This document shows positions 1-7,137 of a DNA stretch of 15,397 nt, piece by piece (positions within the stretch are counted from its first letter, which is position 1; every line of letters begins with the position of its first letter). The stretch is from Stephanodiscus triporus. Its lineage: Eukaryota; Bacillariophyta; Thalassiosirophyceae; Thalassiosirales; Thalassiosiraceae. Below the pieces are notes generated by a model that had not been told where the DNA came from, searched no databases, and saw only the letters and a program-made list of their open reading frames with translations. The position numbers were made by a program, and so were the translations under genes. Location: NCBI GenBank assembly GCA_036939755.1, contig JALLAZ010001343.1, positions 1 through 15,397 of the forward strand. Direction: 5' to 3'.

Positions 1-137
1 TGACGCAGGTTTGCTGATGAGGGCGGAGGGGGTGACGCCACTAGATGAAGCGGGCCGGGCAGCGGATGACGGTGATTGAGTTTGTGGGATAGATCACAAA
101 TAATGCCAACCCCGACCGGCAGGGAAAGCCGGCCCGC

Positions 138-185
138 TATGGTACTTGGAGTTGGGCTTCTCTATTCTATTTCGTAAGTACCATA
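138..185. repeat. 10-bp perfect inverted repeat upstream of the DUF3605 gene
   Basis: The arms TATGGTACTT (138-147) and AAGTACCATA (176-185) are exact reverse complements separated by 28 nt. The right arm ends 27 nt before the first ATG of the DUF3605 gene, so the repeat lies in its leader or promoter. A smaller hairpin (CCGGC 116-120, GCCGG 128-132) sits just before it. The same arms recur in swapped order near 6422-6458. The role is unknown; it could be a small transposon footprint or a protein-binding site. Confidence 0.5.
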
Positions 186-212
186 TAAGTGTATCAGATT
201 TCAACCGACGCC

Positions 213-875
213 ATGACAGCACGTCCGAGCGAGATCGAAAATGAGGCCCTGAGTCGACTCCGTTGCACTCCCCTCTCTTGGCCCGAACTTAAAGCCATTA
301 TCCTCTCGCCGGACGCGGGCGAATTGTCCAAACTCGCGCGAAGCGATGCACGTTCGAAGACTTATCGCACATTCCGCGAAAGCATCAACGACGAATGGGA
401 ATCCATTTATGATTATTTGTTGTGCGAGAAGTTTGGATTCGAGTGGGTCTGGGCGGACGAGCTGGTTGAAACCAGTGTCGGGGGCGATCGCATGACCGAT
501 GATGTGCGGATGCGTAAGAGGTCAAAGCCTACATTCCGAGAGTACGTCAACGATCAACGGTTACACAAAAACGAAGGAACATGCAGCAAACAATATTTGA
601 AGCTATGCATCAATGATTTTCCGTACTACTACTCGCCAGGGGTTCAACATTGGATACTTTGGAAGCTGGGAGGGGTGGTGACGTCGGATGAATTAGCAAA
701 CGCGAAGGAGGAGATATTGAGAAAATCTACATCACAGGGTCCCACGAAAGTGAATGACGCCTTGGAAGATATCACAAACGATCACGAGGTATTTTTACAT
801 TGGGTGAATCCACCTCATCTGAAGAGCCTTCCTGGGATAGACCATGTTCATATTTTATACCATGGTTCGCCGTAG
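213..875 (+). CDS. DUF3605 family protein (function unknown)
   Basis: This is a 220-aa protein read from the first ATG (213). The open frame extends up to 189, but that codon is GTG, so 213 is the likely start. The pattern matches my memory of DUF3605, a family described mainly in fungi and also seen in protists. Near the N-terminus is a Trp-Pro-Glu-Leu motif (SWPEL, about residues 22-26). Near residue 133 is an Asn-Asp-Phe-Pro-Tyr block, followed by a Trp-rich HWILWK segment (about 147-152). Near residue 196 is an H-W-V-N-P-P block followed by LKSLPGIDHVHIL at the end of the domain. There is no signal peptide or membrane segment, so a soluble intracellular protein is expected. It ends at TAG (873-875) and has no intron or break. 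No biochemical role is known to me. It is the only clearly intact host gene here and lies next to transposon-rich DNA. Confidence 0.75.
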   Translation: MTARPSEIENEALSRLRCTPLSWPELKAIILSPDAGELSKLARSDARSKTYRTFRESINDEWESIYDYLLCEKFGFEWVWADELVETSVGGDRMTDDVRMRKRSKPTFREYVNDQRLHKNEGTCSKQYLKLCINDFPYYYSPGVQHWILWKLGGVVTSDELANAKEEILRKSTSQGPTKVNDALEDITNDHEVFLHWVNPPHLKSLPGIDHVHILYHGSP

Positions 876-1973
876 ATGTACGATCAAGTCTATAAGAATC
901 TCGACGCTCAAAAATGCACTGCAGGTGAATGAAGAGCACGTGCCAGGAAGGAGTACAATGAGCAACCCCAGATAGTATCGAAGCGTAGGCGGATGTAGTC
1001 GCCACTAGAGAGTATCCAGAATGCTTGTCTCCTGGTTGAGTATGTCACTCCTGGTGTCCTGGTGGGACCATCCTTTGGACAGTTTGGCCAAGAGGCCACA
1101 TGCAATCATCTGTAATTCATACCAACCAACTCGAAGGTTGGACCGGTGGTTGATAAATGGGTGCTTGCCGAGGTAGTGGTCCAGATGGGACAGCACAATG
1201 TACTAACTCTAGAAATACAGACAATGAGTATCAATCATGTTGTACGCCCAGTGACAAGCTTCAGTCCTATTCTGGACGGGTTGGTTTCGCCATTTTAGTG
1301 ATGAGTGATATTCGGATGTTACGTTGTTGGTGCACACCTCGCAAGAACTATGGCAACTTTGGGAGGCATAACCCTTGTCCACCCCAGAACATTGCAATAT
1401 TAATACTCAACTGCTAACAAACCTTACGCAAGGACAAAGCAAGCTTACTCTTTCGCTTGCTCAACAATAAATACTATTCCCACGTGGTGAGTACGATATC
1501 ATATTGTTCTTTGGAGTACCTCAACCACATTATCAGGAGAGGGCTAACTTTGCTTGTGGCATGTTAGAGACTTTTAAGTGTAATATTATTTGTTCATCTG
1601 GAAAACACACTAGCATAATCTCTTGCATATGTCAAAGTATTTCATCAATCGTGAAATATCAATGGGTATTGAGCCACAGATTTACGTGTTCAAACTTCAT
1701 CACATCAATTATTCCTTTAAACCTCTGTGGCAAGGAGGAAACATTAAAAGAGGCAAATAACCTGACAATGTCCATCATCCCCACGCTTGGCATGGGATCG
1801 AGAGAAGTTGATAAGTTGTGCTAGATTAATCTTATCTACGTATCTACAATAACATTCCCTCCCCAATACTGCACTCGAATCCTTGTGCATCCATTTTCAA
1901 CCTATTTTCATCTTAAACATACCTCAGACTCTAGAAATCACTCTTTTTGGCAAACTCAATGCATTGTAACCAT
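876..1973. other. Intergenic stretch, no gene recognised
   Basis: About 1.1 kb with only short open frames on both strands. The longest (1157-1417 and 1504-1824, + strand) have no recognisable motif, and the second begins at a non-ATG codon. The right part, from about 1400, is AT-richer than the flanking genes. The stretch should hold the 3' end of the DUF3605 transcript and the 3' end of the minus-strand methyltransferase transcript, but I see no clear polyadenylation signal, tRNA or repeat. Confidence 0.5.
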
Positions 1974-2918
1974 TTAACAAGATGATGATAAAAACTCTCG
2001 TACCCAATCCTCTGTAAGATTGTACACACACGTGACATCGTTTTCTATATTTGGATGGGTTGGGGTGCAATCTGCTTTAGGAAAAGAGAAAGGCTCATGC
2101 AATAGGTTGTTGGGATACCAATCTCCCTCGGTAATGTTGGTACTTCCCCCCGTCTGCTCATATGAAGTGGTAATAAGGACCCTGGGACCCACTCTGAAGA
2201 CATTGCAGAAGAATTTCACTCCAAGTTCAGGTGACATGTGCTGGATGACATCCCGCATGTGCACCAAATCGAACCATTGCTTGATGCCACTTGTTTCGTT
2301 TCTAAATTTTGGCAAGACACAGTTTACAGCATCCCAGAAGTGAAACTGCTTGTTGTTATGGTGGGCAAAGCGCTGCTTGTTGACTTTTATCACATCGTTG
2401 ACAATGTCAAAGCCAACGTACATAGGCAATGTGTCAGTTTCAAAGCTATCAAAAATCCAATTCGCATCGCCACAAGGAACATCAATCATGGATGTAACAT
2501 CAAATTGAGTGATAGTTTCTTTGATGATTCGAAGTGAAGTTTCGGTGGAATACCCAAGATCACTGCCGAGCCCTGATGCTGACTTTTGTCAAATATTCTT
2601 GGTGGGCCATGCCACATCGCTGTAAAAGTCAGAGGGCCTATGAAGTGAGGTCCCCCAAACTCCATGTTTGTATATTTTATCAAAGTGCCCCCTACTTGAC
2701 GATTCACAGCAGTCGGGTACGACGCAGAATGGATGGCAAGTCGTGCCGCTTCTGTTAACAGTGGATCCCCCAACACCGAGATCAACATCATTCCTCGGGC
2801 TGAAGCATGGTTTTTCAGCCAAAAAGTTACCATGACCAAGATAACAAATGTAAAAGCCTGTCAAAAATATCAAAAATAAACACACTGCAGGACGGGATTT
2901 TTCAGCCATCCCTCTCAT
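1974..2918 (-). pseudogene. Membrane-anchored SAM-dependent methyltransferase with one in-frame TGA
   Basis: Read from the ATG at 2918 to the TAA at 1974, this is one continuous frame of 314 codons, interrupted once by TGA at codon 110 (2589-2591). Residues 11-28 form a hydrophobic segment after a short basic N-terminus, as in a type II signal anchor of the Golgi or ER. Then come an FDKIYKHGVWG block (79-89) and, after the TGA, the SGLGSDLGYST approach to the methyltransferase core. SAM motif I is DVPCGDANW from residue 146, followed by a GFDIV strand, a DVIQHMS block and a C-terminal NLLHEPFSFP block. These are hallmarks of class I methyltransferases of the 'DxPCGD' type; the substrate is not known. 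Both sides of the TGA look conserved and stay in frame, so a recent nonsense change (for example CGA to TGA) or a sequence error is the simplest reading. A short intron is possible, but I found no good GT-AG pair that keeps the conserved blocks. Confidence 0.7.
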
Positions 2919-3221
2919 CTCCTCCTCAAGACTCTCCTTCTCTCAATCAGATATCTAGATTCACTGCTATCTCCTGTGATGTGATGCAACCAACAGTAAT
3001 TCTCAGCAGCTAGATAGCCACTTCCACGCGGGTATCGTACTGCGCTTCCTCTTGAAGCGTTTCGTGCACAATAAATACCAGCAAAGCCATAACCATATGG
3101 TACAACTTAAGAAATTAGGTAACTGTTTATGACTACCTAGACCTTTTTCACCACAAGGTAAGATTGGCTACTGAAAGCCATCCAACCCTGCTTGCACAGG
3201 GATTTACAGAAATAGAGATAG
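2919..3221. other. Short intergenic gap between the methyltransferase and the retroelement
   Basis: About 300 nt containing the methyltransferase upstream region and the 3' flank of the minus-strand retroelement. No open frame with recognisable content, no clear poly-A tail of the retroelement and no obvious target-site duplication could be seen. Confidence 0.4.
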
Positions 3222-4550
3222 TTAAGGCCCCTCCCGCGACTGTCCCATATGAGTCTGTTGAGTGTGTTGCCGTGTTAGCGTTGCCGCCTCCCTTGCAGCT
3301 CGAATGGCTACTAGCCAATATTCCTCCTGCTCCCCTGAGATTGTTTCCAGGTCCCCCAGGTTCACCTCCATCATCCACTTGTCCTCTTCAAGCAAGTCAC
3401 CAGTACCCCTTTCCATTTGCTCCTCGATTTCTTGCTGAATCTCCTCTTTCCGCAGGGTAGCCTGAGTGCCCGCCACCAAATCATGGATCTGGACGTTCCG
3501 ATAAATCCATTGCCCATGGGTTGCTTCAAGGAGCTTCTGGATTAGCCCCCTTGCCCACCTTTCTGGTGTGCATCGCGTTCCCTCCTGGAGGTGATATAAC
3601 CGCTGTATATCTTGCATGCGGGTGCACACCATACCTTCCATAAATCTTTGCCAGCCAATTGCATCCTGATCCAATGCCATCTGTTGGTACGTGGTATCCA
3701 GTCCAGTGCAAATCTCCACCATTGAACGCCCCCCCCATTCCCAAGCATACTCCGCAATACAATCCAATTGTATGGGCTCTGTTTCCACCTCTTCTAGCCA
3801 CCTCTCCATCAGGTCAATTGTATGCCTGAGTGTCTTGACCCAACCAGCGTTGTCGCAGAAAAGGACATGTGCGTAGGTGTCCCTCTCTTGACAACAGCTC
3901 GGGCACATCCTTACCTCGGATTTGTCCAACTCCATTGTGCCAGCGATGCCCATTACCTGCTTGCAAGCCCACTGTTGAAAGAGGCGTGGCACCTCGTGGA
4001 GAGTTTTGTACACCATATCCCAGTCCACTTTCTCAAAATCAGTCCGATAGAGTATGTCCAACTGATGAAATTTCTCCCGTGCCAGACATGGATGTGTCCA
4101 GAACCAAGTTGCATTTCCCGTGTCTGCCGTGATTTTGGTCGGACCCGCGAAAATGCACACCGGTTCCAAGGGAAAGGCCTGTTGGGGGGGAAGCCGGGTA
4201 GACTGCAGATCCCATAGAGCTTGCTTTGCATACAAGTCCATATTCACATTCAATTGTGCAGGCCTCGTGAGCTCATGATATGCAATGGTGTCATCCTGAT
4301 GCGCCTTCACATGAGAGTATAACCTGTCAAAGGTAAGATTGCTGCAATTGACCAGAATATTCTTTAACACGTCCGAGTGAGCTAAGCTTGATGGAATGTG
4401 AGATGGTGGGAGGTTCCTGACCTTGTCAAGAGCCCCCAGGCAATCCGAGTAGATGTGCACCTGGCCCCCCAGCCCCGGGTTCACCTTGTTTATCACCAAA
4501 AGTATGAGTGGATAGCCATCAGCCCGAGGAGTTCCCCCCGATAGCTGCAT
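3222..4550 (-). CDS. RNase H C-terminal half and zinc-finger tail of ORF2 (frameshifted continuation)
   Basis: This 442-codon frame continues the RT frame after a one-base loss near 4510. The first 15 or so codons overlap the RT frame out of register and are not real protein. The RNase H motifs complete here: HIYSDCLGAL (Asp36), VKAHQDD (His83) and NVNMDLYAK (Asp104). With the Asp and Glu in the upstream frame, the full DEDD set plus His is present. Further on, a CPSC...H-x4-C block (about 217-236) resembles the zinc finger often found after RT or RNase H in LINE-type elements. The last 200 residues are Glu- and Gln-rich, helical and unrecognised. It ends at TAA. In the intact element this would be one protein with the RT; as it stands it is a remnant. 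Confidence 0.75.
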   Translation of the reverse strand: MQLSGGTPRADGYPLILLVINKVNPGLGGQVHIYSDCLGALDKVRNLPPSHIPSSLAHSDVLKNILVNCSNLTFDRLYSHVKAHQDDTIAYHELTRPAQLNVNMDLYAKQALWDLQSTRLPPQQAFPLEPVCIFAGPTKITADTGNATWFWTHPCLAREKFHQLDILYRTDFEKVDWDMVYKTLHEVPRLFQQWACKQVMGIAGTMELDKSEVRMCPSCCQERDTYAHVLFCDNAGWVKTLRHTIDLMERWLEEVETEPIQLDCIAEYAWEWGGRSMVEICTGLDTTYQQMALDQDAIGWQRFMEGMVCTRMQDIQRLYHLQEGTRCTPERWARGLIQKLLEATHGQWIYRNVQIHDLVAGTQATLRKEEIQQEIEEQMERGTGDLLEEDKWMMEVNLGDLETISGEQEEYWLVAIRAAREAATLTRQHTQQTHMGQSREGP

Positions 4551-6298
4551 GCCACCTGCGATACTTCAGAGAAGGAACCCCACAGATGCCCTCTACCTCT
4601 GGTGCATTCCAGGACTACTGCTGCCAATTGAATGTTTGGGTACAGATCCTTCATATAAGAGCCATCAGTCACTGCAATGCATGTCCCTTCGGAGATTGCC
4701 ATAGCTAGCCAATCATCATCCCCTACCCACTGAAGATTGTCCCACAGCCAGAGCCTCTGCCATCGAAGTAGCACCTCCCAAAAATCTGATGGTGGAGCTG
4801 CGGGTTCTGGGAGGTCTGTGAAACAAATAATGGATTTTGTGCCATTTGGTTCATCTCGAACCGAACATATTACTCCAAAGTCTCGTCGGGGTTGTCCCCG
4901 CGTCATGCACTGCCATATGTTTGCACGGCGCCAATGTCCTCCCTCTGGGGTATAGATATCCATCATCGCGCCTCTAATATAATATAGCTTGGCCTTCTCC
5001 AGGTCGTAACGCCAGGGCCAGAGCTTGTGACCCTTTTCCACCAGGTGCCCAAGTCTACTATCAGGGCGTCCTCTTGGAGCCAGGAACAGTACAGCTTGTT
5101 GCCACAGAGTAAAGTCCCGTCTCTGCGCCACAAGACATTCTACCCCCGGGTGCGGCAATCCAACTCCATAGAATCCTCTGTCCAGCTGTCTTAGTCCCCG
5201 CTTGACCGAGCGCCTGATGCCGCACAGCGGCAACATGTCGTAATATACCTTCATGAGACATTCCTCCAACTCTATAAACGGGGCACAGACACTACTGATG
5301 CCGAACGCAACTCTTGGCCAGAATTGCTTATCCAGGAGGAAGACTAGGATGCGTTTGTTGAGTTTACTGGATCTCGCCTTGTCCACCCAGCCTCTAGCCT
5401 TCTCCCGCATTTGCGCCAACGCGCCGTGGCTTCCTCCTGTAGGACAAGTCATCTGTCCGAGCGTTTTTGTTGGCGTTGTAACTGATAGATGCTCGATTGC
5501 CTCGAGGGAGCCATCCTCCAGCGGAACCGTAATGCTCAGGTCATCCCTCCCGACATTGTCAGCATACCTCCAGGTGCCATCCACTTGCCAAAGGAAAGAG
5601 ATTAGGTGATAAAAACATTTTGCCGGCTTAAGCGCCCCTCCCGTTAATAGAAGCAGCTTCCCCCAATTCAGAATGCTCTCCTGAAAATCTAGATGGACGT
5701 CCTCCACCGTTTGCAACTTAGACATATCGAAATGTTCGAGATCGGTGTCATCCACAAACACCGAGCCTGCGGAATGATGAGAGGTGTCAGTGATCGGACA
5801 ACGTAAGTGAATGCCGTGACCTTTCTGTTTGTGTGCCAGAATCATTTGTGATGCTGGTGACACTCCATCCAGCCACCCCCCCCCCATTCCCTTGACAGAG
5901 ACCCTGTGACTTTTTTCCCCTGACGATCCCACAGATATCTTTGAGTCCCCAAAGCTTGTCGAGAGCATAGAGACCGCCGCCTCCTTTGGGATCCCTAATG
6001 ACTGAAAGACCATGGTCGCAATTGGATGAGCAATTCTGTCGTAGCAGTTGTCTGCATCCACTGCCACTATTGCTGCCGGCAGTCGCGTCTGTCGGACAAT
6101 GTCATAGAACAGGACTTTCGCCAGAGTCCTGTCGTCCGCTAGTCGGTTCTTTTCGCTGTAAATCTCCTCTGGCATTAGTTTATACCTTCGTACCTGTTGT
6201 AGCATCCGCTGTCCATAAATGATTGTATTGGTCGCATTGAAGTCTGCCTCTATTAGAAGAATGGATCGTAACTTGGTGATTAGTGCACATCCAAACAT
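4493..6298 (-). CDS. Reverse transcriptase and start of RNase H (ORF2 fragment)
   Basis: 601 codons. The polymerase copies element RNA into DNA at the target. Motif A is read as AVDADNCYDRIAH (Asp81, Asp87), the motif B region as GVSPAS (145-150), and the catalytic box as FVDDTDL (181-187), with Val in place of the usual Ala/Met of the xDD box. Later a GGALKPAKC block (about residues 221-229) fits motif D/E. A thumb-like region with conserved Trp, Gly and Pro follows (LPLCGIRRSVKRGLRQLDRGFYGVGLPHPG). The end of the frame holds the first RNase H strand (VTDGSY, Asp) and YRGELLG (Glu589). The frame then closes at a TGA (4493-4495) created by a frameshift, and the rest of RNase H lies in the overlapping frame. 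The N-terminal fingers are missing. Just before GVSPAS a Gly run is encoded by a 10-C homopolymer (5876-5885), and the usual QG motif is not seen, so activity is doubtful. Confidence 0.8.
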   Translation of the reverse strand: MFGCALITKLRSILLIEADFNATNTIIYGQRMLQQVRRYKLMPEEIYSEKNRLADDRTLAKVLFYDIVRQTRLPAAIVAVDADNCYDRIAHPIATMVFQSLGIPKEAAVSMLSTSFGDSKISVGSSGEKSHRVSVKGMGGGWLDGVSPASQMILAHKQKGHGIHLRCPITDTSHHSAGSVFVDDTDLEHFDMSKLQTVEDVHLDFQESILNWGKLLLLTGGALKPAKCFYHLISFLWQVDGTWRYADNVGRDDLSITVPLEDGSLEAIEHLSVTTPTKTLGQMTCPTGGSHGALAQMREKARGWVDKARSSKLNKRILVFLLDKQFWPRVAFGISSVCAPFIELEECLMKVYYDMLPLCGIRRSVKRGLRQLDRGFYGVGLPHPGVECLVAQRRDFTLWQQAVLFLAPRGRPDSRLGHLVEKGHKLWPWRYDLEKAKLYYIRGAMMDIYTPEGGHWRRANIWQCMTRGQPRRDFGVICSVRDEPNGTKSIICFTDLPEPAAPPSDFWEVLLRWQRLWLWDNLQWVGDDDWLAMAISEGTCIAVTDGSYMKDLYPNIQLAAVVLECTRGRGHLWGSFSEVSQVACSYRGELLGLMAIHSYFW

Positions 6299-6421
6299 TT
6301 TCTTAATTGATCAGTGAAGCTGTCATGCCGGAGTCCGCAGAGCAAAATCCCCTTTCCCCCTTTACAATAATGGCATTAATGAATGTTTACTCATTAAAAA
6401 TGACATCTACTATTATGTACT

Positions 6422-6458
6422 AAGTACCATACATAAATACGTAAACACCTATGGTACT
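6422..6458. repeat. Inverted repeat with the same arms as the one at 138-185
   Basis: AAGTACCATA (6422-6431) faces TATGGTACT (6450-6458), giving nine paired bases with an 18-nt loop. The arms equal those at 138-185 but in reversed order. The repeat sits in an AT-rich stretch just upstream of the palindrome array. Confidence 0.5.
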
Positions 6459-6480
6459 ACCCCTTAACTGTAGAGTTGAG

Positions 6481-6700
6481 TCTCGCAAGGTATCTATGGG
6501 GTTTTTGCGGGAACGAGACTTCTCGCGAGACCAACCTTGCAAGACGAGACTTCTCGCAAGACTAGAGTCTTGCATGTCTTGCGGGAAAAGTCTCGCGAGA
6601 CCACAACGCGAGACCCGCAAACTTCATGCAAGACAGAGTCTTGCATGGTCTTGCAGGAAAAGTCTCACAAATGTCTTGCAAGACCACAACGCGAGACCAT
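6481..6700. repeat. Array of short palindromes of the TCTCGCGAGA / TCTTGCAAGA type
   Basis: TCTCGCGAGA occurs at 6521-6530 and 6591-6600, TCTCGCAAGA at 6552-6561, and GTCTTGCAAGAC at 6673-6684. Half-sites such as TCTCGCAAGG (6481-6490) and CTTGCAAGAC (6536-6545) lie between them. A degenerate direct repeat with a period near 70 nt is visible. One copy (about 6565-6615) and the next (about 6635-6698) both begin AGAGTCTTGCATG and end GACCACAACGCGAGACC. An outlying unit lies at 6851-6878 (GTCTCGCTGCGAGAC then CTTGCAAGAC). The variants differ mostly as CG versus TG or CA. The array is non-coding; it may be a subterminal region of a DNA transposon or a cluster of binding sites. Confidence 0.7.
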
Positions 6701-6928
6701 ATAATGTCCTTGACTGAGCTCAAATCTACTCTTTATCAGTCTGCGACAGGTACAGGAACAGGCTGTGCAAACATCAAACATGTCCTTGGCACCTTATGAT
6801 AGATGGTATGCTTATGATCTGTGCAGACACAAACACAATTCTAGAGGTCAGTCTCGCTGCGAGACCTTGCAAGACGAGTACCTGATTTTTCTTGCGATTC
6901 CATGGTATTGTGGGTTCCCGACCGCCAA

Positions 6929-6948
6929 AAAAGCCTATTTAGGCTTTT
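6929..6948. repeat. 9-bp foldback with a 2-nt loop
   Basis: AAAAGCCTA (6929-6937) and TAGGCTTTT (6940-6948) are perfect inverted arms. The core GCCTA/TAGGC recurs in the palindrome at 7120-7131. The T-run at the end suggests a terminator-like hairpin, but in a eukaryotic setting it is more likely part of a transposon's non-coding end. Confidence 0.45.
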
Positions 6949-7119
6949 AGTCTGTTTCATTTTTCGCCATGATCTGGTCAAATTTAGACTTGGCTCCAGT
7001 GAAAGAAATTGGTCAGAATGATATTTGCGAGAGGGCTGCAGCGTTAAAATTCCGGTAAAAATCGGTCATCATATAGAAAAGTTACACTAAAATAACATAA
7101 AAGTTTTGCTAATAATTGA

Positions 7120-7131
7120 GCCTAATTAGGC
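7120..7131. repeat. 12-bp palindrome GCCTAATTAGGC just past the transposase stop
   Basis: This perfect palindrome lies 7 nt downstream (minus strand) of the piggyBac stop codon at 7138-7140. It shares the GCCTA...TAGGC arms with the foldback at 6929-6948. The role is unknown. Confidence 0.4.
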
Positions 7132-7137
7132 ACGATC

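Larger units (their letters stand above)
3222..6298 (-). mobile_element. 5'-truncated non-LTR retroelement: RT, RNase H and zinc-finger tail
   Basis: Two overlapping minus-strand frames together encode a reverse transcriptase, an RNase H and a Cys/His-containing tail. No long terminal repeat flanks them. Upstream of the first ATG (6298) the frame soon meets TGA (6311-6313). The early RT region and the endonuclease expected before it are missing, so the copy is cut at its 5' end, as is usual for LINE-type insertions. It ends at TAA (3222-3224). A second element in the opposite orientation (from about 9700) carries the complementary 5' half. With about 1000 codons and only one frameshift, the copy is fairly young. 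Confidence 0.75.
6299..7137. other. Non-coding, palindrome-rich spacer between two mobile-element remnants
   Basis: About 840 nt without a believable gene. The open frames here come from the repeats. It holds an inverted repeat (6422-6458), the TCTCGCGAGA-type array (about 6481-6700, with an outlier at 6851-6878), a 20-bp foldback (6929-6948) and a 12-bp palindrome (7120-7131). Part of it may be the 3' non-coding end of the piggyBac element that starts at 7138. Confidence 0.5.

Noticed and set aside
1..100. Partial minus-strand gene at the left edge
   Set aside because: A short Ser/Pro-rich open frame reaches the edge but starts at no ATG and is too short to judge.
876..1120. C-terminal extension of the DUF3605 protein by readthrough of its TAG
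   Set aside because: The frame beyond the TAG meets further TGA, TAG and TAA codons at about the random rate, and the domain is complete before the stop.
1157..1824. Small genes in the intergenic region (1157-1417, 1504-1824)
   Set aside because: No motif, odd composition, and the second has a non-ATG start. Length is within chance expectation.
3000..6420. LTR retrotransposon
   Set aside because: RNase H order and RT motifs could suggest it, but no direct long terminal repeats, integrase or protease were seen, and the other half carries an AP-type endonuclease.
6481..6700. CRISPR array
   Set aside because: The repeats are short, degenerate, partly overlapping palindromes without uniform spacers, and the genome context is eukaryotic.
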